A stretch of DNA of 64,000 nucleotides from Dinoroseobacter sp049800835 (GCF_049800835.1 NZ_JBNAFU010000002.1:62001-126000); one strand, 5' to 3'; positions 50,984 through 61,500 are shown, counted from the stretch's first letter. Made by a program: numbers and translations. The notes: generated by a model not told the origin, from the letters alone.

Positions 50984-52077
50984 CAGGAAGCTCCTTTTGC
51001 CGCCGCACCAGCTAACCGGATGCGGTAGTTGGACAGCACGTCGAGGCCCAGAAGGAAGAACAGCAGCATCCCTTGAAACGCCTGAATGGCCGAGGCGGGG
51101 ATGCCGAGCATGAATTGCGCAAGCTCCCCGCCGATATAGGTGAGCGCCATCAGCAGACCCGCCAGCAGAATACCGATCGGGTGCAGCCGCCCGAGGAAGG
51201 CCACGATGATCGCGGTGAAGCCGTAGCCCGAGTTGAAATCGATGGAGATCTGCCCGGCGGGTCCCGACACCTCGAACAGGCCCGCAAGCCCTGCGAGCAC
51301 GCCCGAGAGACCAAGGCAGACCACCACCAGCAGGTTCGGGTTCACGCCGGCAAAGCGCGCGGCGCGCGGGGCTTGCCCGGTCAGTTTGATCTGGTAGCCC
51401 AGCATGTGCCGGTTGAGCAGGACATAGGCGAGGATCACGGCGATGAAGGCCGCCGCCACACCCCAGTGCATCCCGGTGCCCGCGATCAGTTCGGGATTGT
51501 CGGTCCCGGGGTGTTGCGAGAGGTTGCGCGAGCCGGGAAAGCCGCCGCCCTCGGGATTGCGCAGCGCGCCGAGCGCCATGGAGGCGAGCAGTTTTTCGGC
51601 CACATAGACCAGCATGAGTGAGACGAGGATCTCATTGGTGCCGAACTTGATCTTCAGGAGCGCCGGGATCATCGCCCAGGCCCAGCCGCCAAGCGCCCCG
51701 GCGAGCACCATGAGCGGGAAGATCAGCGGGCTTTCAGACGGGTAGAACGCGAGCCCGACGGCTGCGCCACAGATCGCGCCGAGGATATACTGCCCCTCGG
51801 CCCCGATGTTCCAGATGCCCGCGCGGAACCCGAGGCTGAGCCCGATGGCGATCAGGATCAGCGGCCCGGCCTTGACCAGAAGCTGCGGGCGCGAAAAGGC
51901 CGCGAATTGCTCATTGAAGAGCGGATCCCAGAAGATCGTGCGGATCGCCTCGAACGGGTCCTTGCCGAGAATGGCAAACAACATGCCGCCCGCGACCATT
52001 GTCATGAGCACCGCGACGATCGGGGTCAGGGCGGTCCAGAGGCGGGACGGGTTGGGGCGGCGTTCGAGGCGGATCAT
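50983..52077 (-). CDS. nucleoside-type ABC transporter permease (first)
   Basis: The 364-residue permease has a short N-terminal cytoplasmic part, then about nine helices. The diagnostic block ILIAIGLSLGFRAGIWNIGA, then EGQYILGAICGA, is present. SYGFTAIIVAFLGRLHPIGI-type wording near residue 300 is also seen in this family. It lies 66 bases after the ATPase stop and overlaps the second permease by one base. Confidence 0.93.
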   Translation of the reverse strand: MIRLERRPNPSRLWTALTPIVAVLMTMVAGGMLFAILGKDPFEAIRTIFWDPLFNEQFAAFSRPQLLVKAGPLILIAIGLSLGFRAGIWNIGAEGQYILGAICGAAVGLAFYPSESPLIFPLMVLAGALGGWAWAMIPALLKIKFGTNEILVSLMLVYVAEKLLASMALGALRNPEGGGFPGSRNLSQHPGTDNPELIAGTGMHWGVAAAFIAVILAYVLLNRHMLGYQIKLTGQAPRAARFAGVNPNLLVVVCLGLSGVLAGLAGLFEVSGPAGQISIDFNSGYGFTAIIVAFLGRLHPIGILLAGLLMALTYIGGELAQFMLGIPASAIQAFQGMLLFFLLGLDVLSNYRIRLAGAAAKGAS

Positions 52078-52143
52078 CGCGCCGCCCCTCGCGGTTTCGG
52101 GCCTCCGGCCGGGATATTCGCGGACGTGGATGAGCGGGCAGGT

Positions 52144-53682
52144 CTAGGCATGCAGTGCGGCCTCCGGTGGTGTTTCAGCGGGGGCTTCCATGTCGTGGGC
52201 GCCGCCCAGCATCAGGCCGATCTGGTCCACCGTGAGGCCGGCAGCGGGGACCTTGGCGCTGAGCTTGCCGCCGTTGAGGGCGGCAAACGTGTCTGAGATT
52301 TCCATCAATTCGTCGAGGTCCTGACTGATCACCACCACGGCGGTGCCTTGCGCGGCCAGATCCAGCAGCGCCTGCCGGATCGCGGCGGCAGCGGAGGCAT
52401 CGACACCCCAGGTGGGCTGGTTCACCACGAGCACTTCGGGGCGTTGCAGAACCTCGCGCCCGATGACGAACTTTTGCAGGTTGCCGCCGGAGAGCGCGCG
52501 CGCGGCGGCCTGGGCGTTCGGGGTGCGCACGTCAAAGGTCTCGATGATCTTTTCGGCAAAGGCGCGGGTCCGGGGCCAGTCGAGAAACCCGTTTCTGGCC
52601 AGTCCTTCACGGATCGACCCGGTCAGCAGGGCGTTTTCGATCAGGCTCATATCCGGGGCGGCGGCATGGCCGAGCCGTTCTTCGGGACCCGACAGGATGC
52701 CCATGCGGCGGCGTTGGCTTGGTCCAAGGCGGCTGATCGGGGTGCCGTTCAGGAACACGTGATCGCCCGAGCGCCGTTCGCCGGAGAGCGCGCCGAGCAA
52801 TTCGTCCTGCCCGTTGCCGGCCACCCCGCCAATCCCCAGCACCTCGCCCGCGCGGACCTCGAACGAGATGTCGGTCAGCGGCGTGCCGAAGGCAGACGCA
52901 GGCGGCAGCGACAGGCCCGAGACGGTCAGGACCGGCGCTCCCATCTCGTTTCCGGCGGATTTGGTTTGCTGGAGGGTCTTGCCCACCATCATCTCTGCCA
53001 ACTCGCGCGCGGATTTCTCGCGCGGGTTGCAGGTGGCGACCACCTTGCCAAGCCGCAGGATCGTGGCCGCATCGCAGAGCGCGCGGATTTCTTCGAGCTT
53101 GTGCGAGATATACAGGATTGCCGTGCCCTCATCGCGCAGCTTGCGCAGGGTGGCGAACAGGATGTCGACCTCCTGCGGGGTAAGGACCGAGGTGGGTTCA
53201 TCCATGATCAGGAGCTTGGGGTCCTGCAAAAGGCAACGGATGATTTCGACCCGCTGGCGTTCGCCCGCGCTGAGCGTACCGACGAGGCGCGCAGGGTCCA
53301 AAGGCAGGCCATAGGCGTTGGACACCTCGGTGATGCGCGCGGCCAGATCACCCATCCTGGGCGGGTCTTCCATCCCCAGCGCGATGTTTTCGGCGACACT
53401 CAGCGCCTCGAACAGGGAAAAGTGCTGGAACACCATCGCCACGCCGCTGGCGCGCGCGGCCCGGGGTTCAGCCGGAGCGAAGGGGGCACCCGACAGGGTC
53501 ATGCCGCCTGCGTCGGGACGCACGAGCCCGTAGATCATCTTGACCAGTGTCGACTTGCCCGCACCGTTTTCGCCCAGCAGCGCGTGTACCTCGCCGGGGT
53601 CGATGGAGAACGACACATCGTCATTGGCCACCACGCCGGGATAGGCCTTGGTCAGCCCTGCGACCGTCAGCAGCGTTGTCAT
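52144..53682 (-). CDS. nucleoside-type ABC transporter ATP-binding protein (two ATPase domains)
   Basis: The 512-residue protein has two ABC ATPase domains in tandem, as in sugar and nucleoside importers. The first is complete: Walker A ALLGENGAGKSTLVKMIYG, signature TLSAGERQRVEIIRCLL, Walker B LLIMDEPTSVLTPQE. The second keeps VAGNGQDELLGALSG, ALSGGNLQKFVIGREVL and VLVVNQPTWGVD, with a degenerate Walker B. Its ATG overlaps the xdhC stop (ATGA), so transport and xanthine dehydrogenase are translationally linked. Confidence 0.95.
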   Translation of the reverse strand: MTTLLTVAGLTKAYPGVVANDDVSFSIDPGEVHALLGENGAGKSTLVKMIYGLVRPDAGGMTLSGAPFAPAEPRAARASGVAMVFQHFSLFEALSVAENIALGMEDPPRMGDLAARITEVSNAYGLPLDPARLVGTLSAGERQRVEIIRCLLQDPKLLIMDEPTSVLTPQEVDILFATLRKLRDEGTAILYISHKLEEIRALCDAATILRLGKVVATCNPREKSARELAEMMVGKTLQQTKSAGNEMGAPVLTVSGLSLPPASAFGTPLTDISFEVRAGEVLGIGGVAGNGQDELLGALSGERRSGDHVFLNGTPISRLGPSQRRRMGILSGPEERLGHAAAPDMSLIENALLTGSIREGLARNGFLDWPRTRAFAEKIIETFDVRTPNAQAAARALSGGNLQKFVIGREVLQRPEVLVVNQPTWGVDASAAAAIRQALLDLAAQGTAVVVISQDLDELMEISDTFAALNGGKLSAKVPAAGLTVDQIGLMLGGAHDMEAPAETPPEAALHA

Positions 53683-54641
53683 CCGCGTGTCCCCTTTTGC
53701 GCGGGCGCGTGGCTTTGCGCGCCGGTCTTTTGCCCAGATAGTAGGCGGGATGCCACGGAGATCGCAATGGCCTGGGGGTGTTTGCCAAGGCGCGGATCAC
53801 CGATGGGGCAGGTGATGCGCGCGATTTGGGCGGGGGCGTGGCCCAGCTGCGCAAGGCGCTTGCGGAAACGGGCCCATTTCGTCGCCGACCCGATCAGACC
53901 GATGGCGGCGGCAGGCTGCCCAAGCAGCCGGTGGCACAAGTCGAGATCCAGCGCGTGGGAATAGGTGAGGATCAGATGGTGCGCATCGGGCGGCGCGGTT
54001 GTGGCGGCCGCAGCCGGATCGGGGGCGGGCAGGGCCGTGACCTGTGGCGGCACGATGGGCGGAAACCTCTCCAGCCCGGTATCGACCCATGTGAGCGCGA
54101 GATCGGGCAATGGCGAGAGTGTATGCACCAGGGCGCGCCCGACATGGCCAGCGCCGTAAATCCAGACCGGCGTGCTGGGATGCAGTGTTGGCTCGATGAA
54201 CCAGCCGTCCCGCAGGGTGGGCGTGATCGGAACGCCGCGGTCCCGGGCCTGCGACAGCAGCCGGTGCATGCTGAGTGGCATCGTCCCGTCAGCGCCGGGC
54301 GTGGCGCGGGCCACGGGGCCGTCGGGCAACCGGTCAAGACGGGCAGTATCCCAAACCTCTGTCAACACGGCGACCGCGCCACCGCAGCACTGGGCAAGCG
54401 CAGGGCCAAGCGGGGTCTGGTCGAACCGGTCACTGCCGGTACTGAGGGCCGCGCGCGCCCTTCTGGCGGCCTCGAACTCCAGCGCCCCGCCGCCGATGGT
54501 GCCGGCTTGGCCGTCCGGCCAGACGAGCATGGCGGCCCCCACCTCGCGCGGGACGGAGCCTTTGATGTCCGCCACGACGACCCGCGCCACGGGGCCATGT
54601 TCGGCGATGGCCTCAGCCAGAGCGGCGCGGTCAAAACTCAT
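53679..54641 (-). CDS. xdhC: xanthine dehydrogenase accessory protein XdhC
   Basis: The 320-residue protein inserts the sulfurated molybdenum cofactor into XdhB. DIKGSVPREVGAAMLVWPDG, then GGGALEF, and QCCGGAVAVLTEVW (conserved Cys pair) form the N-terminal domain. A Rossmann-like C-terminal domain follows (VWIYGAGHVGRALVHTL, AIGLIGSATKWARFRKRLAQ). It overlaps both neighbours by four bases. Length is normal. Confidence 0.94.
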   Translation of the reverse strand: MSFDRAALAEAIAEHGPVARVVVADIKGSVPREVGAAMLVWPDGQAGTIGGGALEFEAARRARAALSTGSDRFDQTPLGPALAQCCGGAVAVLTEVWDTARLDRLPDGPVARATPGADGTMPLSMHRLLSQARDRGVPITPTLRDGWFIEPTLHPSTPVWIYGAGHVGRALVHTLSPLPDLALTWVDTGLERFPPIVPPQVTALPAPDPAAAATTAPPDAHHLILTYSHALDLDLCHRLLGQPAAAIGLIGSATKWARFRKRLAQLGHAPAQIARITCPIGDPRLGKHPQAIAISVASRLLSGQKTGAQSHAPAQKGTRG

Positions 54642-56965
54642 GCGCGCACCCGGTCAATGGCCCAGAGCAGACGCTCGGGCGTGGCCGGCGCGTCAAGTGC
54701 GGGGTAGACCGTGCCATCGCCGCAGGCCGCGACCGCATCGCTGAGCGCCATCAGGGCCGAGATGCCCAGCATCAGGGGCGGCTCGCCCACGGCCTTGGAG
54801 CGATAGATCGTATCTTCGCGGTTGACCCCGTCCCACAGGGCCACGTTGAACACGGACGGCGTGTCGCCCGCAGCGGGGATTTTGTAGGTGGAGGGGGCAT
54901 GGGTGCGCAGCGCGCCGCGCGCGTCCCAGACCAACTCCTCCATCGTCAGCCAGCCTGCCCCCTGAACATAGCCGCCCTCGATCTGTCCGATATCGAGCGC
55001 GGGGTTCAGCGAGGCGCCGCAATCATGCAGGATGTCGGTGCGCACGATGCGGTTTTCGCCGGTCAGCGTGTCCAGGATCACTTCCGTCACCGACACGCCG
55101 TAGGCGAAGTAGAAAAACGGGCGACCCGTACCCCGGATTCGGTCCCACACGATCTTGGGCGTCTTGTAGAACCCCGTGGCCGACAGGCTGACGCGCGCCA
55201 TGTAGGCCTTGTGCACGGCCTCCTCGAACGCATAGTCCGCACCGCCCACATGCACGCGCCCGCCTTCGAAGCGGACGGAGGCCGGATCGGCCTGATGCTC
55301 CTCGGCCAGAAACTCGGCGATGCGGTCACGGATGGTGTCGCACGCAGCTTTCACCGCCATGCCGTTCAGGTCCGATCCGCTGGAGGCCGCGGTGGCAGAC
55401 GTGTTGGGCACCTTTGCCGTGTCGGTTGCGGTGATCTTCACCCGGTCCAGCCCGACGCCGAAGCGGCTGGCGGCCACTTGCGCCACCTTCTGGAACAGAC
55501 CCTGCCCCATCTCGGTGCCGCCATGGTTCATGTGGATGGAGCCGTCCTGGTAGACATGCACGAGCGCGCCGGCCTGATTGAGGTGGGTCAGCGTGAACGA
55601 GATGCCGAACTTCACCGGTGTCAGCGCGATCCCGCGTTTCAGGATCGGGTTCTCGGCGTTCCAGCGGGCGATTTCCGCGCGGCGCGCGGTGTAGTCGGAC
55701 GAGGCGAGCAACGCGTTCGTCATCTCGTGCAGCACGAAGTCCTCGACCTCCATATGATAGGGTGTGGTCTGTTTCTTTTGTGCTGAAATACCTCCGCCGG
55801 AGGCTCCCGCAGGTGCGGCCGACGCGGCATAGTAGTTGAGGCGCCGCACCTCCAGCGGGTCGCGGCCGACCGCATGGGCGACATGATCCAGCACCCGTTC
55901 GATGCCGACCATGCCCTGCGGGCCGCCAAAGCCCCGGAACGCGGTGTTGGACTGGGTGTTGGTCCGCAGCCGGTGCGAGCGGATCGAGACATGCTCAAGA
56001 TGGTAGGCATTGTCGGCATGCAGCATCGCGCGGTCGGCCACCGGCAGGCTGAGGTCCAGCGACCAGCCGCAGCGGCAGTATTGTTCGAAGATCAGGCCCA
56101 GAATACGCCCTTCGGGTGTGATCCCGACCTTGTAGTCGATGCGGAACTCGTGGCGCTTGCCGGTGATCGTCATGTCGTCATCGCGGTCATAGCGCATCTT
56201 GGCCGGGCGGCCGGTCATCTGCGCGGCAATCGCACAGGAACAGGCCAGCGCGTTGCCCTGGCTTTCCTTGCCCCCGAACCCGCCGCCCATGCGCCGGACC
56301 TCGACCCGCACGGCGTTCATGGGAAGCCCCAGCGCTTCGGCCACCTTGTGTTGGATCTCTGTCGGATGCTGGGAGGAGGAATGGACGATCATGTCGCCGC
56401 CTTCCTGCGGCAATGCGAGGGCGGCCTGCCCTTCGAGGTAGAAATGCTCCTGCCCGCCAATCTCCATTCGGCCATCGATTACCTGCGGCGCGCTGGCGAG
56501 CGCCGCGGCGGCGTCCCCCTTGGTATAGTGGCGCGGGGCGTCTTCGAAAATCTCGCCTGCGGCCAGGGCGTCGTCGATGGTCAGGAGCGCGGGTTTCTCC
56601 GCATAGCTGATTTCGGCCAGCCGCGCGGCCCTGCGCGCGGCCAGATGGGTTTCCGCGATGACAAGGAAGATGGGTTGGCCGAGATATTTAACCTCCCCTT
56701 CTGCGAGCATCGGTTCTGCTTCCAGCGGGGTTGGGGAGACGTCGTTGTGATGGGGCAGATCCTCGGCGGTCAGGACCGCGAGCACCCCCGGGGCCGCGCG
56801 CACGGGCGCAAGGTCCATCGCAGTGATCGTGCCATGCGCGATCTCGCTCAGCCCGAAGGCCAGGTGCACCGCGTTTGCGGGTGTTGGAATATCGTCGACG
56901 TAACGGGCCTGGCCCGTGACATGCAGCGGCGCCGCGTCATGGGCGAGGGGTTTGTGCACGCTCAC
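54638..56965 (-). CDS. xdhB: xanthine dehydrogenase molybdenum-binding subunit
   Basis: The 775-residue large subunit holds the molybdenum cofactor and oxidises hypoxanthine and xanthine. Typical blocks are HFYLEGQAALALPQEGGD, EVRRMGGGFGGKESQGN, RTNTQSNTAFRGFGGPQGMV (with the substrate Arg region) and GGTEMGQGLFQKVAQVAA, with the active-site Glu region near the end. About residues 387-397 (ASGGGISAQKK) are encoded by a copy of the dispersed repeat seen in three intergenic places, an in-frame insertion just before TTPYHMEVEDFV. It overlaps xdhA and xdhC by four bases each. Confidence 0.95.
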   Translation of the reverse strand: MSVHKPLAHDAAPLHVTGQARYVDDIPTPANAVHLAFGLSEIAHGTITAMDLAPVRAAPGVLAVLTAEDLPHHNDVSPTPLEAEPMLAEGEVKYLGQPIFLVIAETHLAARRAARLAEISYAEKPALLTIDDALAAGEIFEDAPRHYTKGDAAAALASAPQVIDGRMEIGGQEHFYLEGQAALALPQEGGDMIVHSSSQHPTEIQHKVAEALGLPMNAVRVEVRRMGGGFGGKESQGNALACSCAIAAQMTGRPAKMRYDRDDDMTITGKRHEFRIDYKVGITPEGRILGLIFEQYCRCGWSLDLSLPVADRAMLHADNAYHLEHVSIRSHRLRTNTQSNTAFRGFGGPQGMVGIERVLDHVAHAVGRDPLEVRRLNYYAASAAPAGASGGGISAQKKQTTPYHMEVEDFVLHEMTNALLASSDYTARRAEIARWNAENPILKRGIALTPVKFGISFTLTHLNQAGALVHVYQDGSIHMNHGGTEMGQGLFQKVAQVAASRFGVGLDRVKITATDTAKVPNTSATAASSGSDLNGMAVKAACDTIRDRIAEFLAEEHQADPASVRFEGGRVHVGGADYAFEEAVHKAYMARVSLSATGFYKTPKIVWDRIRGTGRPFFYFAYGVSVTEVILDTLTGENRIVRTDILHDCGASLNPALDIGQIEGGYVQGAGWLTMEELVWDARGALRTHAPSTYKIPAAGDTPSVFNVALWDGVNREDTIYRSKAVGEPPLMLGISALMALSDAVAACGDGTVYPALDAPATPERLLWAIDRVRA
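55772..55804. repeat. dispersed short repeat, copy D, inside xdhB
   Basis: TTTCTTTTGTG, three bases, AAATACCTC, then CGCC and GGAGGC, near-identical to intergenic copy B. It is 33 bases long, a multiple of three, and keeps the xdhB frame open on the minus strand, where it reads ASGGGISAQKK. Confidence 0.75.
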
Positions 56966-58347
56966 GGGGTCACCTCCAGCACCGAAACCGGCATCCCGGA
57001 CAGGTCATGCACGTACCGGAGTGTCATGTTCTGCGCCGTGCGCAGCCGGTAGGCCGCCGAGGCGCGCATGTCCGACAGGGGCGAGAAATCCTCGGCCAGA
57101 TGGGTGAGTTTGGGCTGGACATCCGCAACCGTGAACGCAGAGCCCTGCAGGGCGGTTTCTGTTGCTTTTGCGCGTTTCGGTGTGCCAGCCATGCCGCCAA
57201 AGGCGATGCGGGCGTCTGTGATCACACCGTCTGCGACCGTAAGGTTGAACGCGCCGCAGACGGCGGAGATGTCCTGGTCGAACCGTTTGGAGAGTTTATA
57301 GACCCGGAGAGCAGTCTGGCCGCGCGGAATCGTCACCGCCTCCACGAACTCGCCGGGCGCGCGGTCTTGCTTGCCGTAGTCGAGAAAGAAGTCCTCCAGT
57401 GGCAGGTCGCGGCGCGTATCTCCGTGGCGCAGGTGCAGGGTCGCGCCAAGGGCGATGAGCGGCGGCGGGCTGTCCCCGATGGGCGAGCCATTGGCGATGT
57501 TGCCGCCGAGCGTGGCGGCATTGCGCACCTGCACGGAGCCGTAACGGCGGAGCATCTCGGCAAGGCTTGGGTAGTCGTCGCGCACGAGATCCAGAAGGTC
57601 GGTGATGGAGGTCATCGCGCCGACGCGCCAGTGCGTGTCGGTGGTCTCGATCGATGTGAGATCTTCGCAACCGTTGAGAAAGGCGACGGGCGCGAGGTCC
57701 CGCAGGGATTTCGTGACCCAGAGCCCGACATCGGTCGCGCCCGCGATCAGGGTCGCGTCGGGGTTGGCGGCATACCATGTGGCAAGCGCGTCGGAGGAGC
57801 GTGGCCGGGCCACGCCCGCCTCCTCACTTGCTGTCGTGTCCTCCCCCGCATCCGGCAAGACTGGCTCTGCCATCCAGTCGGGGACCGGCTGGCTGGCGGC
57901 GGCTTCGGCGGCGCGCAGAATGGGCGCGTAGCCGGTGCAGCGGCAGAGATTGCCAGCGACCTGATCGGCGTGATCCGTGGCCCCGTTAAGATGGGCGCAG
58001 GCCATGGTGGTGATAAAGCCCGGCGTGCAGAACCCGCATTGGGAGCCGTGATGGTCCACCATCGCAGCTTGCACCGGGTGAAGTGTGCCATCGGGGCCGG
58101 ACACACCTTCGACGGTGCGCACGGCCTTGCCCGCCAGTTGCGGCAGAAACAGAATGCAGGCGTTGTAGCTACGCGCGCCCTCGGCATCGGTGACAATGAC
58201 CGTGCACGCCCCGCAATCGCCTTCGTTGCAGCCTTCTTTTGTGCCGGTGAGGCCGCGTGTCTCGCGCAACCAGTCAAGCAGGGTTCGTGTGGGCGGCGCG
58301 TCTGTCACGCGCACGGTCTCTCCGTTCAGAAGAAACGTTACATCCAT
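56962..58347 (-). CDS. xdhA: xanthine dehydrogenase FAD / iron-sulfur subunit
   Basis: The 461-residue small subunit has two [2Fe-2S] sites: a plant-ferredoxin-like one (KEGCNEGDCGACTVIV) and a second (SQCGFCTPGFITTM with NLCRCTGYAPI). The FAD domain follows (TLIAGATDVGLWVTK, NAATLGGNIANGSPIGDSPP). It passes electrons from the molybdenum centre to NAD+. It is the first gene of the purine operon. The 199-base gap upstream, shared with the dnaE 3' end, must hold the promoter. Confidence 0.95.
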   Translation of the reverse strand: MDVTFLLNGETVRVTDAPPTRTLLDWLRETRGLTGTKEGCNEGDCGACTVIVTDAEGARSYNACILFLPQLAGKAVRTVEGVSGPDGTLHPVQAAMVDHHGSQCGFCTPGFITTMACAHLNGATDHADQVAGNLCRCTGYAPILRAAEAAASQPVPDWMAEPVLPDAGEDTTASEEAGVARPRSSDALATWYAANPDATLIAGATDVGLWVTKSLRDLAPVAFLNGCEDLTSIETTDTHWRVGAMTSITDLLDLVRDDYPSLAEMLRRYGSVQVRNAATLGGNIANGSPIGDSPPPLIALGATLHLRHGDTRRDLPLEDFFLDYGKQDRAPGEFVEAVTIPRGQTALRVYKLSKRFDQDISAVCGAFNLTVADGVITDARIAFGGMAGTPKRAKATETALQGSAFTVADVQPKLTHLAEDFSPLSDMRASAAYRLRTAQNMTLRYVHDLSGMPVSVLEVTP

Positions 58348-58546
58348 CTAAAATGCCTGCCGCGTTACCAGTGTCCGGTTTTGAGCCGGTGGCGCAGTCG
58401 ATGCGGCGTAGACTGCGCGGCTCCTGTCGCAACGCTCAGGAAAGCGGCTCTTTTTCGCTTTGGCAAGGCACTTGTCGCCGATTTCTGCCCGGCTTGGGGC
58501 AGGTGCTTGGTTTTTGGGCGTTGGGGCTGCGCGCCGAAGGGCCGCG
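58348..58546. other. gap between dnaE and xdhA, expected to hold the purine operon promoter
   Basis: Two small inverted repeats are visible: CTGCCC/GGGCAG near 58478-58505 and AAAGCG/CGCTTT near 58440-58465. Neither is followed by a good T-tract on the minus strand. I could not pick out a convincing promoter or operator. Confidence 0.3.
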
Positions 58547-61500
58547 TCAGAGGTCTTCGACGAAGCTCACGCCTTGCAGGCTTTTGATCGCGCCTTTGAT
58601 TTGGGGGCTGACCGGAAGGCGGTCTCCAAGGGCAATGTCGACCTCTCCCGGCAAGTCCGGCGCGCGCAGGGAGACAAGGATCGGCCCGCGCGCCTTCTGG
58701 CTCGGATCATTGGCTAACTGGTCGAGCAAGCCTTTGAGGGACGGCACTGCGCCGGGTTCTTCGAGGAAAATTCGCAGCCCGCCCCCTCCGCCATTCGGAT
58801 CGGCCACCGCTGTGTCCACCGGCGCTGCCCCACGGCAGAGCAATTTGAGCTGATCGGACTCGAGCGTCGCCTCTACGGTCAGGACCACATTCGTGCCGGG
58901 TTCGAGATGGGCGCGCGCGGCCTCCAGCGTGTCGGAGAAAACCGTGACCTCGTAAAGCCCTGTCGGGTCGGAGGCCTGCACGAACGCAAAACGGTTGCCG
59001 CGGGCAGATTTACGCTCCTGCCGTCCGGCGACCGCCCCGGCGAGCTTTGCGACGACCGGGCCGTCTTCGACGCGTTTGCGCAAATCTTCCAGCGTGGTAA
59101 CCCCGCGCCGTTTCAGCGCCACCATGTAGTCGTCCAGCGGATGGCCCGACAGGTAAAAGCCGATGGCCTTATGTTCTTCGCCGAGCCGTTCGGCGGGCAA
59201 CCAATCCTCTGCCTTCGAGAGGCGCGGCTCGGGCAAATCCTCCCCGGCTTCCCCAAAGAGAGACACCTGCGCCGAAGCGCGCTGGTCGTGGATGGCGGCG
59301 GAGTAGGCCACAAGCGCATCGAGGCTGTCGAAAACACGGCGGCGGTTCGGATCGAGCTGATCAAAGGCGCCCGCGCGGGCCAGCATTTCCAACGGGCGCT
59401 TGCCCACGCGTTTCAGGTCCACCCGGCGGGCCACATCGAAGAGGGTCGCGAAGGGCTTGTCGCCGCGCCCGTCGACCACGAGCCGCATCGCCTCCACCCC
59501 GACATTCTTGAGGGCCCCGAGCGCGTAGACGACCTTGCCCTTGTCGACGCTGAAGGTCGCCTGCGAGCGGTTCACGCAAGGGGGCACAATCTCGATCCCA
59601 AGGCCGCGGCGAACCTCCTCAGCGTAGACAGCGAGCTTGTCGGTGAGGTGCAGGTCGCAGTTCATGACACCCGCCATGAATTCCACCGGGTGATTTGCCT
59701 TCAGCCAGGCCGTCTGGTAGCTGACCACGGCGTAGGCCGCTGCGTGAGATTTGTTGAAGCCGTAGTTTGCAAATTTCTCAAGAAGGTCAAAGACTTCCTT
59801 TGCCTTGGCGTCATCGACGCCATTTTTCTTGGCGCCCTCGGTAAATTTTGGACGCTCTGCGTCCATCGCTTCCTTGATTTTTTTGCCCATCGCGCGGCGC
59901 AGAAGGTCGGCGCCTCCAAGGCTGTACCCCGCCATGACCTGCGCGATCTGCATCACCTGCTCCTGATAGACGATGATGCCTTGGGTTTCCTCGAGGATGT
60001 CGTCGATCAGCGGGTGGATCGAAGCGCGCTCCTTGAGCCCGTTTTTCACCTCGCAATAGGTCGGAATGTTCTCCATCGGGCCGGGACGGTAAAGCGCGAC
60101 GAGGGCCACGATATCTTCGATGCAGGTGGGTTTCATGCGCCGCAGCGCGTCCATCATGCCCGTGGATTCCACCTGAAACACCGCAACGGTCTGGGCCGAG
60201 GCGTAAAGTTTGTAGGTGCCTTCATCATCGAGCGGGATGGCGTTGATATCGTTTTCCGTGCCCGTTGCGGGCACATAAAGCTCGGTCCCGTCAGGCCCGG
60301 TGTGCAGGTCGCGCCCGCCTGCCCGGATCAGATCAACGGCGTTCTGGATCACGGTCAGGGTCTTCAGACCCAGAAAGTCGAATTTCACCAGCCCCGCCTG
60401 TTCGACCCATTTCATATTGAACTGGGTGGCGGGCATGTCGGACCGCGGGTCCTGATACAGCGGGACGAGCGCGTCGAGCGGGCGATCTCCGATCACCACA
60501 CCGGCGGCGTGGGTGGAGGCGTTGCGCAGGAGCCCTTCGACCTGCATGCCGTATTTGAGAAGGCGGTCGACGACTTCCTCGGACTTTGCCTCCTCCCGCA
60601 GGCGCGGTTCGTCTGCCAGCGCCTTTTCGATGGAGACCGGTTTGACGCCTTCGACCGGGATCATCTTGCTGAGCCGGTCGACCTGCCCATAGGGCATCTG
60701 CAGGACGCGGCCCACGTCGCGCACGGCGGCCTTGGACAGAAGTGCGCCGAAGGTGATGATCTGACCGACCTTGTCGCGCCCGTATTTTTCCTGAACGTAG
60801 CGGATCACCTCTTCGCGGCGGTCCATGCAGAAGTCGATGTCGAAGTCGGGCATGGAGACCCGTTCCGGGTTCAGGAAGCGTTCGAACAGAAGCTGGTAGC
60901 GCAGCGGGTCCAGATCGGTGATCGTCAGCGCGTAGGCGACAAGGCTGCCCGCCCCGGAACCGCGCCCGGGGCCCACGGGGATGTCATGGTCCTTGGCCCA
61001 TTTGATGAAGTCGGCCACGATCAGGAAGTAGCCGGGAAAGCCCATGCCCTCGATTATGTCGAGTTCGAAATCGAGGCGCTTCTGGTATTCTTCGACACTG
61101 GCGGCGTGCGGGATGACCTTGAGCCGCGCCTGCAGGCCTTCATTGGCCTGACGGCGCAATTCCTGCACCTCGTCATCCGCGAATTTCGGCAGGATCGGGT
61201 CGCGCTTGTAGGCTTTGAAGGCGCAGCGACGGGCGACCTCGACTGTGTTTTCGACCGCTTCGGGCAAGTCGGCAAAGAGCGTGACCATCTCGGATTGCGA
61301 CTTGAAACAGTGCTGGGCGGTCAGGCGGCGGCGGGGTTGTGACTGGTCTACATAGGCGCCATCGGCGATGCAGATCAGCGCATCATGCGCCTCGTACATG
61401 TCCGATTTCGGGAAATAGACGTCATTGGTGGCCACGAGCGGGAGGTCCATCTCGTAGGCGAGGTCGAGGAACGCAGGTTCTGTGATCGCTTCGGCCTCGG

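Noticed and set aside
52098..52140. Possible further copy of the dispersed repeat between the ABC ATPase and permease genes
   Set aside because: GCCTCCGGCCGGGATATT resembles the GC arm and core, but the T-rich arm is absent and the match is too loose to claim.
58907..61342. 811-codon open frame on the plus strand inside dnaE
   Set aside because: It is the antisense shadow of a conserved gene in GC-rich DNA; its product is rich in His, Val and Gly and has no family motifs.
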